Shown here piece after piece: positions 11,685 to 21,400 of a DNA stretch of 64,000 nucleotides. How positions within the stretch are numbered: the first letter of the stretch is position 1; each line of letters opens with the position of its first letter. The stretch is from Chrysopilus asiliformis (lineage: Eukaryota; Arthropoda; Insecta; Diptera; Rhagionidae), in assembly GCA_964034945.1 (NCBI GenBank), contig OZ035960.1, positions 108,443,840 through 108,507,839 on the forward strand. Reading direction: 5' to 3'. The position numbers were made by a program, and so were the translations under genes. The notes beneath the pieces were generated by a model that worked only from the letters and a program-made list of their open reading frames with translations, had not been told where the DNA came from and ran no database searches.

Positions 11685-12080
11685 GGACATGCAGAAATTA
11701 ATTATTTTTATCATTCTAAACACACTGGTGTAATTCATTTTTTTTGTGCGATGACGGGATATTGAGGGGGAAAGAAGTGGTCTAATTGTATTTTGATGTA
11801 TGGAACCATTATGTAAAATCATATTCTAAACACATTTTACCTCATAAGTTTCTCAACACTAGCACCGTTTTCGAGAAAATAGGGAAAAAGTATTCCATTT
11901 TTATGGAGGAGGATAGAAGGAGTAGTCGGGATTTTGATGTATAGATAAGTCTTGATGTATAGATGTTTTGAAAATTTTGAAAAATTGTGAAAAATGGTTT
12001 TGGGAAGGAATGCTCCGATTTTGCTCGTTGTTTTGGCTTCTGAAATCTCTCTAGGTTTGGTTTCATATAACAAGATTTTC
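11140..12080 (-). repeat. Family B copy interrupted by a family A Helentron
   Basis: 11140-11210 carries the B end (CCGTCGTCAAATACTCTAAA, then GACAGACAAAAT). Family B resumes at 11761 with GGGGGAAAGAAGTGGTC and TTTTGATGTATGG modules. A family A copy sits between, so A inserted into B or recombined with it. Confidence 0.55.
11211..11760 (-). mobile_element. Family A DINE-1-like Helentron, 5' truncated
   Basis: The 3' end is complete: ACATAACAAAAGCTATAATT with hairpin ATTGCCAATCTGGCAAT. Then come the core and a long GACA/GACG array (11597-11690). The 5' tip with ACCCGTATGG is missing; sequence changes to family B after GACGGGAT. Confidence 0.7.
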
Positions 12081-12199
12081 TTCTAGCTGCATAGTAAGTG
12101 CTAGAAAGCCGTAAAAGGTCTCACCGTTCCGAATAGTACACCAATCGAATAGTATTGTTTTTTTTTTGCGTTACACAAGCAAGAGGCTAGTTTCGCACT

Positions 12200-12275
12200 A
12201 AATCGCCACTGTCTGGCCAAGCTGGGGCAAGCTGTGGCCAAGCTGAAGCAAGCGGTGGCCAAGCTAGGGGCAAAC
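12200..12275 (+). repeat. Short imperfect tandem repeat (~20 bp)
   Basis: GGCCAAGCTGGGGCAAGCTG-type units occur about three to four times with substitutions. Confidence 0.5.
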
Positions 12276-12370
12276 TAGTTTCATGTGAACTTTGTTCACA
12301 TTTAAGTTTTTCATTTATATCACTTTTATAGACCGTTATGTTCTCATTCAACTTCTATCATTAAAACATC

Positions 12371-12932
12371 AAACATAACAAAAGCTATAATTGCCAATCT
12401 GGCAATTATTGAAAACCCGTATGGTGATGATATTCGTATCAAAATTCGAACAGTTGTACGAAAATTCCACTTTGAAGTCAAACTTTCCAAAAAGATTTTT
12501 TAAAATTTATTCCAATCGGATTTTGATGTATGGGAGTTTTATGTAGAATCATATCCTAAACAACTTTTGTTCTTGGACTTTTTTGATAAGATGCACCGTT
12601 TTTGAGATATTCACAAAAAACGATTTCGTTCGTATGGGGGGTCCATTTTTGCCCATTAACGAACTTAGCCTCGCATTTTACGAAAAACGAATCTGCGCAA
12701 AATTTCAAGTCTCTAGCTCAATTCGTGCGCCCGCAATCCGCGCCACAGACAGACGGACAGACAGACGGACAGACGGACAGACAGACAGACGGACGGACGG
12801 GCATGCAGAAATTAATTTTTTTTATCATTCTAAACACACTGGTGTAATTCATTTTTGTGTGTGATGACGGGATCTTGGCGTTACAAACGGTAAGGCAAAG
12901 TTAATATACCCTTTGGTTTCACTATACGGGTA
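12371..12932 (-). mobile_element. Family A DINE-1-like Helentron, near full length
   Basis: Spans AACATAACAAAAGC (3' end) to the 5' tip ACTATACGGGTA. It has the 3' hairpin, core, GACA/GACG array (12747-12800) and the paired subterminal repeats CGTATGGTGA and TCACTATACGGG. There is no coding capacity; such elements depend on an autonomous Helentron Rep-helicase. Confidence 0.75.
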
Positions 12933-13558
12933 AAAAACAACTGGTTGTGGAAAAAATGCATTAACATACGCTTAATATGAGTTATGCAGCTGATTTCTAA
13001 CAAAATAAAATTTTCATTTACAAATTTTATGAGCCACCTTTTTCCCTTTTTCACAAATCATCTTCTTTGCGTAGGACTTTATCGTTGTATGGCTTTAAGC
13101 AGTAACAAAGATTTATTTTTAGCAGAATATTTCTTCGATAAAAAGGAATACTTTTAAGCTTCTTTTGATAATTTTCGTACAAATAAATTTAATGTAAGAA
13201 ATATATTCATGTAGATAAAGAATTTCTTTGAAAAAAAAACCTTCAATATTCAGTTAGAAGCATGTTTTCGCCCACGGATACATTGATATAACATTGCTCG
13301 AATATTGCATTTTATATAACGAACTAAAATTCGTGTACAGTAAGTCGATTATGTTAAAAACAATTTTAAAAATTTAATTAGATTTCTCTTGAGTTATATA
13401 CTCTTTTCAGGATAATGCAGGTAATTGCTTACTTATTTTTAATCACATTCAAAAAATTAATTCGTAATATCTATGAAAAACTTAATAGTATATGAAAATT
13501 TAGGTGTGATTTGGGACCATTGAAATATGGTCTTAGAACCAATGATTAAAAAAACATT
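12933..13558. other. AT-rich DNA, no features recognised
   Basis: No coding or repeat boundaries seen. Confidence 0.5.
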
Positions 13559-13869
13559 GGGAGCATTCAGTGAACTGAGCCACTCAGAGGTTTTTTGAGC
13601 AGCTCACTGGCTCAGTTACTGAATGCAACCGTTCTTTCTGAGCGGCTCAGCATTTTTACTGAGCGGCATAAAAGTACGCTCAGTTAGCGAGCGGTGCGAA
13701 ACGTCAAAAAATTTAATCCCGTTTTATTAAAACTCAAGGCAATTTGACAGTTGATGGTTTGCGACCAGGATGCACTGAGCAATGCGTCCAGGGCATGCTG
13801 AGCGGCTCAGCTGAGCGCTTTTTTAACAAATACTGAGCCGCTCCAGAGCGGCTGATTTCACTGAATGGG
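13559..13869. mobile_element. MITE with GAGCGGCTC subterminal repeats
   Basis: The ends CATTCAGTGAACTGAGCC and the inverted CATTCAGTGAAATCAGCC pair over ~25 bp. GAGCGGCTCAG or close variants recur at least five times inside on both strands. GGGA(G/C)C lies outside both ends as a possible target duplication. Confidence 0.6.
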
Positions 13870-14014
13870 ACCATTATTTTTATGAAACGATTTTTCATAG
13901 CGTTTATGAAGTTTCTTTCGTATTTTCATAAAATCTACTCATAGAATTTATGAAAAAAATTCATTGATCAATCATAAAAATCATATAAAATTCTCGTTGA
14001 TTTTAGTTCTTGAT

Positions 14015-14440
14015 TGCAGCATGTTTGTCTGTCTGTCTGTCCGTCCGTATGTCCGCCCGTCGGTCTGTCTGTCCGTCTGTCTGCCGTGAGCACCATAACT
14101 TTCGCAAGGATTGAGCTAGAGACTTGAAATTTTGTAAAGTTTCATTTCTCGCAAATGGCTAAACTAAGTTCTTAAACGGAGAAAATTTAACCATTTCTAC
14201 CCCTCTCCTCCATACAAACAAAACAGTTTTTTGCAACTTTTTCGAAAATGGTGAGGCATTTTGTAAAATTTATTAAAGGATTTTACATAACTCAACCATA
14301 CATTACAATTCACTCGGACCACTGCTTCCCCCCTCTCATATACAAATGGATTTTTCTAATTAAACATTTTCTCTGTCATCATATAGAGTATTTGACGATT
14401 GGCCCGTGGCAAATGTAGCTTTTCTTGTGTTTAAGTTAGT
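14015..14440 (+). repeat. Family B copy
   Basis: GTCTGTCTGTCCGTCC array (14024-14082), then GAGCACCATAACTTTCGC, the core TTGAGCTAGAGACTTGAAAT, AAATGGCTAAACTAAGTTC, CTCTCCTCCATACAAAC, and the end GAGTATTTGACGATTGGCCC with AATGTAGCTTTTCTTG. Confidence 0.6.
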
Positions 14441-14633
14441 GTTTTAAACAGCTAATAGATCCCTTACGGCATGGCAGTGCGGAGGCTGGCTAGGTTGTTT
14501 CCGATGGAAGTCAACAGCTTAAAAACTAGAAACAGGCTCCTGTTTGACTTCCAAAACAGACACGCTTTGAGCCTACTAGGGAACATTTTTTGAACGTTTC
14601 TAGAAACTGGAAAAGAAAAATTTTGTCACCAAA

Positions 14634-14993
14634 GGTTACGTCCATATAGTGAACCAGCTTCTCGCTTTCTCGCGCACCAGCTTTCCGGCGAGATTTACGC
14701 TGGTACTTATAACCAGCGTGATTCTAGCAGGTGATGGTCATAGTGAATCTCGCGCCTGTACTGCAGATACGATGGCACTTTTACGTCAACAACTGTCAAA
14801 ACAGGCTGGTAGCTGGTTACCGGCGTTAACAAGAATTAAAAATTGATGCCGGTAAAAGCTGGTAAACGCCGGCTGATTCTTATGAAAGCGAGAAGCCGGT
14901 TCACTATGGACGCGACAATTCATACCAGCGTAATCCGGCGGCTGGAAAGCGATAAAGCAAGAAGCTGGTTTTATGACCACTATGGACGTACCC
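14634..14993. mobile_element. MITE (pair of 60137-60500), 360 bp
   Basis: TIRs GG(G/T)TACGTCCA...AGTG...ACCAGCTTCTCGCTT pair with the inverted right end finishing ATGGACGTACCC. Flanked by AAA on both sides. The interior repeats CCGGCG/CGCCGG and AGCTGGT motifs. A second copy lies at 60137-60500. Its open frames are not genes. Confidence 0.75.
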
Positions 14994-16503
14994 AAACATG
15001 AGTTTTCCTTGACCGGCCCTTACATTTTTTTACTTGATTTCACGTTGTTATAAGAGCTCTTGAGAAAGAAAATGTATTCAAACTTTTGGATTCCCCAAAA
15101 AAAAACTTTAAATTTTCGGTAGTTGAAAACAGGATTTCATAGGGTATTCATTTTAGGAGGTCTGGCTAAAATTTATAGTTATATCACCATTTCACTCTCA
15201 TAAAATATCGATTACTGGAATATTTGGTGCTAAAGAAACAATAGCCAGGGACCCATACTTTTTGGCCAACTTAAACCTTTCAGTAAATAATGTCGCTGAT
15301 TTTAATGAGATTTTCTCAATTTTTTTTATAAATTGCAAATTCCTTCGTTCGATTTGAAATCACTCGATAAATCAAATGTTATTCCTAAATTCACACAAAT
15401 TCAGAATAATCAGATCACGAAATGTTCAATGAAAATTTCAATGAAAGCTTAATTAATTTTACCAAACTATTTGTATCGCATAAAACCAAACAACGAACAA
15501 AATAAATGAATCAAATCAGTTTACAATTTATTGGAATTAAGCCGGAGAATAATGAGGCGACCAACCATAATGTAGGGTAAATGATCAGTAGTGTACCACA
15601 AATTGCCTATAGTTATAAATACAAGTTACGTAGCAATATTATTAAAAAATAAATAAAAACAAAAAAACAATTTCCATAACACAATAAAAATCATTTAATT
15701 TCTAATTTACTGAATTTTAATTGTTTTTTCCGCATCTAGATTTAAATTCTTATTAATTTTAATGTTCGATTTTTAAAAAAAGGGCCATTTCAAATCAATC
15801 GAAGATTTGGTATAGTGAACACTGAAAAGAGTGAGTAATTGGATGTGCACTGTACAAGTAACCAAACAAGTAAGTTTTCTGTTATACCTGGAACTTGAAG
15901 CAAACACGGATGTTTGGCAAGAGTCGGAATTTTTTTTATTTTATTTCAACGTTTGTAGTTGACGATGGCTACTCGTTAAATGAAAAAGGACGTTATTTCG
16001 TCCTCAGGCGACGGTACCAGTATAAAGATTTCTATACGTATTCACTTTCAAAATACTCACTTTACTCTATATAATGGAAATTTAGATTCTGTTTGAGTTT
16101 ACGATCTTTTCTGTACATCAGGACATTTCAAAATTCCCTTTTAATAGCTTTTTCATATTTTTTTTTAACTAGAAGTTTTTGTCGGGTGTACAGATATCGG
16201 TCGGTTACACAAAAGCAACATTAATGAGAAGAAAGTCTTATAGCTGACTACAACGTTCTAACCACAAATGAATTACTCAATTTCAGCTTTTCTAGATTTT
16301 TACTTTAACTCTTAATTTTTAACCAAACCCACAGACGTAAGTTAAATTTTTGTACAGATTCAGCAACAGAAAATTAAAAAGAAACATGTCTTTTTTAACA
16401 AATATTCGTAAACTCGTCGTTTTGACTTACACAAAGTGTCCCATTGGTGTTTGATCGCGGGGTTTTGCATCCTGATGGGACTGAAAGTAACATAGCAAAA
16501 ATA
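14994..16503. other. AT-rich DNA, no features recognised
   Basis: No exon, RNA gene or clear repeat was found before the element starting at 16504. Confidence 0.5.
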
Positions 16504-17060
16504 CACTGAAAAATTTGTTGAAACCTAAATTTGCTATAAACAATAGCTGACTTGAAATTGTTACACAAGCTATTAATTGTGGCTAAATCCGTTAATTAAG
16601 AGGGATCAGTTGCTGTAAAAATACCACATCACAATATTTCAAATAGCTGGTAAAATACATCTATCACAGCTGATCAACAATACATCTAATGCGAATTATA
16701 ATTGCAAACACAGCTATTTAAATTTAGCTTAAATAGTGTCAACATTTATAGGAAAATTTGCATTGTAAATAACACTATATGCAATAAAATATATCTGGAG
16801 TTAATATTTAAATGCAAATTTTCCTCATAAAAATAGGATTTTTTACAAATCTAATATAATTACGTTTGCTATAAATTAAAGTAAAACTTGTTGAATAGAT
16901 AGCAGAAATTGCTACTCTTCAAAACAGAAGTAGCTATTTAGAACAATATAAGTTCTAATGCAGTCAAATATAACCCAGTGATCTCAGTTTCTAGTGCAAC
17001 ATGTGCCCGCAAGGAATTTAGTGCACCTACATAAGAAAATTAAAAGTGATTTAAATAATT

Positions 17061-18021
17061 ATGGCGGATGATTATGTAAAAAATATATTGAAAGAGTGGA
17101 ATATGCCAACATTGATAGATTCGTTCAAAGGTAAGTAATCATTTTACTTTTTTAAAGTGATTGAGTCTACCAACTTTACCATGCTGATAATCGAACTCGT
17201 TCGATCCTGTCTCGCTGGTAGTTACCAATGTATGTAGATGAAAGTCCCTGATGTCTGAATAGCAATTCCTGCTATTCAATTAACAAAAATTGCTAACAAT
17301 ATTATAATATCTACAATTTATGTTGCATCATATTATAAATTTCTCAGTTTGTGAAGAGTCGTGATTGAAAACACATGTAACAATCTTTTGTTACTTAAAA
17401 GTAGAAACTAATTTCGCTTTTTTTTCTAATAAAATAAATTGTTTTGTGAGTTCATAAGATATTTTTCAAGTTTCAAGTGATATTTTTCATGTTTTATAGA
17501 GGAAGGATTTTCAAAAGAAGAGTTTGAAAGCTTGGACTACGAAGGTGTCTCAAGCCTAATCAAAAAGCAAGGTCTAAGAGCGCTATTTTGGAAGAAATTT
17601 AAGTCGAATTTCTTTCAGTCAAAGGTAAATGCTGAAAAGATATAATTTATGTTTTAAAGTTTTGTTCTTCACTTTTTTAAGGAAGCTTCAGTTTATGGTT
17701 GCAGTGCTACATATCATTTGATAGATTTTAAGTATGTTATAGAATCATAAAATATTATGTGATGTACAATACTTTATAATTTTTGAACTCATTAAAAATA
17801 AAACGAAGAAATATACTTTTTTATTAAGCTTTTTTCCAATGACCCTTTTCAGGTATGAAGTTTTGCTACGCATAAAAGAAATATTGGTAGACGGTATTGG
17901 ATGCTTTGCTATATTATTTTCCCTTTTTAACTTATTAAAAAGTATAATTTGCTATATTTCTACCATTACTGGATTACTATTCCCAAAATCTACTATAAGT
18001 GTAGAAGATTCAGCTATCTGA
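17061..18021 (+). CDS. SAM-like domain protein, four exons, 137 aa
   Basis: Exons 17061-17130, 17500-17624, 17682-17731 and 17853-18021 join in frame. Donors are AAAG|GTAAGT, AAAG|GTAAAT and TTAA|GTATGT; acceptors are TTTTATAG, TTTTTTAAG and CCCTTTTCAG. Residues 1-61 match the small SAM-like domain common in insect proteins: MADDYVKNILKEWNMP, then EEGFSKEEFESLDYEG, then LIKKQGLRALFWKKFK (helix pattern W..P.LI..F...G, L..., LI...GLR..F...F). SAM domains mediate protein-protein or RNA contacts. The C-terminal part (about residues 98-127, GIGCFAILFSLFNLL onward) is hydrophobic and could be a membrane segment. A TCAGTTT initiator-like site lies at 16984, about 75 bp before the ATG. The frame and all splice sites are intact, so it may be expressed. 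It lies wholly within a transposon-like element, so it may be cargo or a captured host gene. Confidence 0.7.
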
Positions 18022-18149
18022 AAATATTCGAAAACACAATTTTTTCAGTAAATTTCCATATATATTATAGCAGATTTCCATAAATATTATAGCAAATTTC
18101 CATAAAAATTATAGCACATTTTAATAACTGCATCGCATATTTTCTTATT

Positions 18150-18730
18150 ATACCCGTATGGTGAAACCAAAGGGTATATTAACTTTGCCTTACCGTTTGT
18201 AACGCCAAGATCCCGTCATCACACACAAAAATGAATTACACCAGTCTGTTTAAAATGATAAAAAAAGTTGAATTTTGCATGTCCGTCCGTCCGTCCGTCC
18301 GTCTGTCCGTCCGTCCGTCTGTCCGTCTGTCCGTCTGTCTGTCTGTCTGTGGCGCGGATTGCGGGCGTACGGATTGAGCTAGAGACTTGAAATTTTGCGC
18401 AGGTCCGTTTTTGGTAAAATGCGAGGCTAAGTTCGTTAATGGGCAAAAATGGACCATTAGGGGGGGTACCCCCCATAGGAACGAAAATGTTTTTCGCGAA
18501 TATCTCAAAAACTGTGCATCCTATCAAAAAAGTCCAAGAACAAAAGTTATTTAGAATATGATTCTACATAAAACTCCCATACATCAAAATCCGATTGGAA
18601 CAAGTTTTAAAAAAATCTTATTGGAAAATTTGAATTCAAATGAAATTTTGATACGCCGTTCAATTAAATCACCATACGGGTTTTCAATAATTGCCAGATT
18701 GGCAATTATAGCTTTTGTTATGTTTTTTTA
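18150..18730 (+). mobile_element. Family A DINE-1-like Helentron, full length
   Basis: Starts TATACCCGTATGGTGAAACC, with AAAGGGTATA completing a terminal inverted pair, then TTACCGTTTGTAACGCC, the CATGTCCGTCCG array (18279-18349), core GGATTGAGCTAGAGACTTG, 3' subterminal TCACCATACGGGT (pairing with the 5' ACCCGTATGGTGA), hairpin ATTGCCAGATTGGCAAT, and end AGCTTTTGTTATG. This is the layout described for Drosophila DINE-1/Helentrons. It sits inside the 16504-18987 element. Confidence 0.8.
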
Positions 18731-19218
18731 AATTGATTCTCATATATACGTATGGCACATTAAGCTATTTTATGAGCAAATTTTGCCAGTAATTAGTAAA
18801 AAATAATAGCAAATGACGCTATTTATTTAAGTGAAAAGTGCTAATGAAATCGGCTCTAAATGCTATTTTGTTTTGCTATTTGCAAGTAGCAATATTTAGT
18901 ATAAAATATCACTATCCCTATTTCGGCTATATAAATAGCGCAACATGCCAGAAAAACAAGCTGTGGTGGCTTTTAATTTTTTCAGTGTACTTAACAGTTC
19001 ACAGGATTGACTTTATTGTTATAAAAAATAAATAAATATTATTTGAGATCAACAAAATTTCTTCAGCGGCGCATATTTCTGAATGGTGTTTCGTCCAAAT
19101 CATTTTTTTCCTGTATGAAGTCTGTTGTTCAAGCAATCTGCACCCCCCCCCCCCCCCCTCCTTTCAGGGGTCCACACTAGCATCGAAAAGAGTTTGGATG
19201 AATGCCAGGGTTGCATTG

Positions 19219-19585
19219 TCCTAAACAACCTTTGTTCTTGGACTTTTTTGATAAGGTGCACCGTTTTTGAGATATTCGCAAAAAACGTTTTCGTTCGTAT
19301 GGGGGGTACCCCCCCTAATGGTCCATTTTTGCCCATTAACGAACTTAGCCTCGCATTTTACGAAAAACGGATCCACGCAAAATTTCAAGTCTCTAGCTCA
19401 ATCCGTGCGCCCGCAATCCGCGCCACAGACGGACAGACGGACAGACAGACGGACAGACAGACGGACAGACAGACGGACAGACAGACGAACAGACAGACGG
19501 ACAGACAGACGGACAGACAGACGGACAGACAGACGAACAGACAGACGAACAGACAGACGGACGGACATGCAAAATTCAATTTTTT
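19219..19585 (-). mobile_element. Family A Helentron, truncated
   Basis: Lacks the 3' third (starts at CCTAAACAACCTTTGTTCTT) and the 5' tip. It keeps the core and a long GACA/GACG array (19425-19567). It joins directly to an oppositely oriented copy at TTTTTATACCC. A run of 16 C lies just upstream (19143-19158). Confidence 0.7.
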
Positions 19586-21145
19586 ATACCCGTATGGTGA
19601 AACCAAAGGGTACACGCAAAGAAAAACTTAGGTGAAAATAACCAAAATCCTGGTATAGTTTACCCAAGATCTTGGTTTATTTCCAGCCTACCAAGATTTT
19701 TGGTGTTTTACCCAAAATTCTTTGGTATAAAATGAGATTTGGCAAAATAACCAAGGGTTTTGTAATTTAACCCATAAAACAAATCTCTCTTGTTGATATG
19801 GAATCTCTTTCTGTTTCTTGCTTAGTGTGTGTTCATAGAATTTAATATATGTAACTAATGAGCGGAAATTGTTTTAGTGTGATGACTTTAAAAATTAAGA
19901 GATGCGTGTTTGTTTCTGATAGTTTCTATATTGAATATTCGTATGGAGGAAATGTTTTATGACGGCCAATATGATGCGAAATGAAAATAATTTATTTTGA
20001 ATGATTTTTCTTACAAAAACTTCAAACGAATGAATTCTCTCGACGAATGTTGTTGTGTTACCTCGAAAAAATACTATTCGCGTTTAGTATTTTTCGAAAA
20101 TGGGAAAAAATTATCGAAATCTTTTTTTCAGGGCATAAAAAATATTTCAAAAAACCATTTCAACTAATGTCTAAACTAAGAAATGCTTTCCCAAAACTGA
20201 TTTTTTGCATCAGTTTTATGAAAAATTATTGGAATCGCTTTAAAATCGAGTTTTTAGAAATGACGAATCGACTAACAAAATCGTCGCCATTTTTTCGTCA
20301 TGCACAAGTGTGGCGCAGTTCTACTAGTAGTCTAATTACCTGCTGCAGGCATCCAAACATAATTTACCTAAGGCACTGTTCATTATAACCCTGGCCTTGG
20401 GTAAATTTTGGGAAATAGTTTGCACAAAATCTTGGATGAATCTACCAATGTTTTTTAGTTATTTTACCAAATTTTTTACGCAGGTATTTCAACCAATTTT
20501 TTCGATAATTTAACCAAAAAAAATTAGATAACCAAAATTTCATACAAAACTCATTTACCAAAGACGCCTTGGGTAATATCCCTATGTATATTTTTTTCCG
20601 TGTATATTAACTTTGCCTTACCGTTTGTAACGCCAAGATCCCATTATCACACACAAAAATTAATTACACCAGTGTGTTTAGAATGATAAAAATAATTAAT
20701 TTTTGCATGTCCGTCCGTCCGTCCGTCTGTCTGTCCGTCCGTCCGTCTGTCCGTCTGTGGCGCGGATTGCGGGCGCACGGATTAAGTTAGAGACTAGAAA
20801 TTTTGCACAGCTCCGTTTCTCGTAAAATGCGAGGCTAAGTTCGTTAATGGGCAAAAATGGACCATTAGGGGGGGTACCCCCTATACGAACGAAAACGTTT
20901 TTTGCGAATATCTCAAAAACGATGCATCTTATCAAAAAAGTCCAAGAACAAAAGTTATTTAGTATATGATTCTACACAAAACTCCCATACATCAAAATCC
21001 GATTGGAATAAATTTTAAAAAATCTTATTGGAAAGTTTGACTTCAAAGTGGAATTTTGGTACAACTGTTTGAATTTTGATACGAATATCACCATACGGGT
21101 CTCCAATGATTGCCAGATTGGCAATTATAGCTTTTGTTATGTTTT
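19585..21145 (+). mobile_element. Family A Helentron split by a TA-flanked element
   Basis: The 5' tip is at 19585-19612, and the rest runs 20603-21145 with array 20708-20757, core, 3' subterminal repeat, hairpin and TTTTGTTATG end. Removing 19613-20604 restores the family consensus AGGGTATATTAACTTTGCC exactly. Confidence 0.75.
19613..20602. mobile_element. TA-flanked CACG-ended element, 990 bp
   Basis: Ends CACGCAAAGAAAAA and, inverted, CACGGAAAAAAATA, with TA on both sides (19611-19612, 20603-20604). Both subterminal regions are packed with ACCAA/TTGGT and CCCAAG/CTTGGG motifs, many more than in flanking DNA. It is inserted in a family A copy. A 113-codon open frame (20047-20388) in the middle is Lys/Phe-rich and matches nothing I recognise. 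Confidence 0.7.
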
Positions 21146-21258
21146 TATCATTCTAAACACACTGGTGTAATTCATTTTTGTGTGTGATGACGGGGTCTTG
21201 GCGTTACAAACGGTAAGGTAAAGTTAGTATACCCTTTGGTTTCACCATACGGGTATAA
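21146..21258 (-). mobile_element. Family A Helentron 5' fragment
   Basis: TTATCATTCTAAACACACTG through GTTACAAACGGTAAGG to CACCATACGGGTATA: only the 5' ~110 bp, in inverse orientation to the copy it abuts. Confidence 0.7.
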
Positions 21259-21351
21259 AAAAGACTCTTTTTTAATGTTATTTCAAATAAAAACTGTGAA
21301 GCGTGTTTTTCGCACAAAGCGTTATGATGGCTTAGCACAGATGTTCAAAGC

Positions 21352-21400
21352 GTTCAAGCGACAAAGCGTTCAAGCGACAAAGCGTTCAAGCGACAAAGCG
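21352..21400 (+). repeat. 16-bp tandem repeat, three units
   Basis: GTTCAAGCGACAAAGC repeated three times without change, after a related AAAGCGTT motif. Confidence 0.8.

Larger units (their letters stand above)
16504..18987 (+). mobile_element. TA-flanked CACTG-ended element carrying a SAM-domain gene
   Basis: The ends CACTGAAAAATT and, inverted, CACTGAAAAAATT are each flanked by TA (16502-16503 and 18988-18989). Both subterminal regions (16530-16940; 18060-18120 and 18760-18950) are dense in GCTAT/ATAGC on both strands, roughly a dozen at each side, whereas flanking DNA is not. The element encloses the four-exon gene at 17061-18021 and was later hit by the Helentron at 18150-18730; without that it is about 1.9 kb. 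No transposase was seen. TA duplication suggests an IS630/Tc1-mariner-type or CMC/Mirage-like mobiliser, which is an inference. Confidence 0.6.

Noticed and set aside
11418..11765. Open frames rich in TDRQTDR or SVCLSV across GACA/GTCY arrays (also 12583, 18219, 19125, 20696, 30625, 34220, 43191, 59348)
   Set aside because: They are translations of the microsatellite inside Helentron copies, open in several frames on both strands.
14649..14995. 65-69-codon frames, matched at 60066-60568
   Set aside because: They lie within two copies of a MITE, and conservation between them reflects the repeat.
17199..17228. GTTCGATCCTG resembling a tRNA T-arm
   Set aside because: No matching acceptor stem, D-arm or anticodon arm around it; it lies in an intron of the SAM gene.
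20047..20388. 113-codon frame inside the TA-flanked element
   Set aside because: AT-rich Lys/Phe composition, no motif, no splice context; not enough to call a gene.
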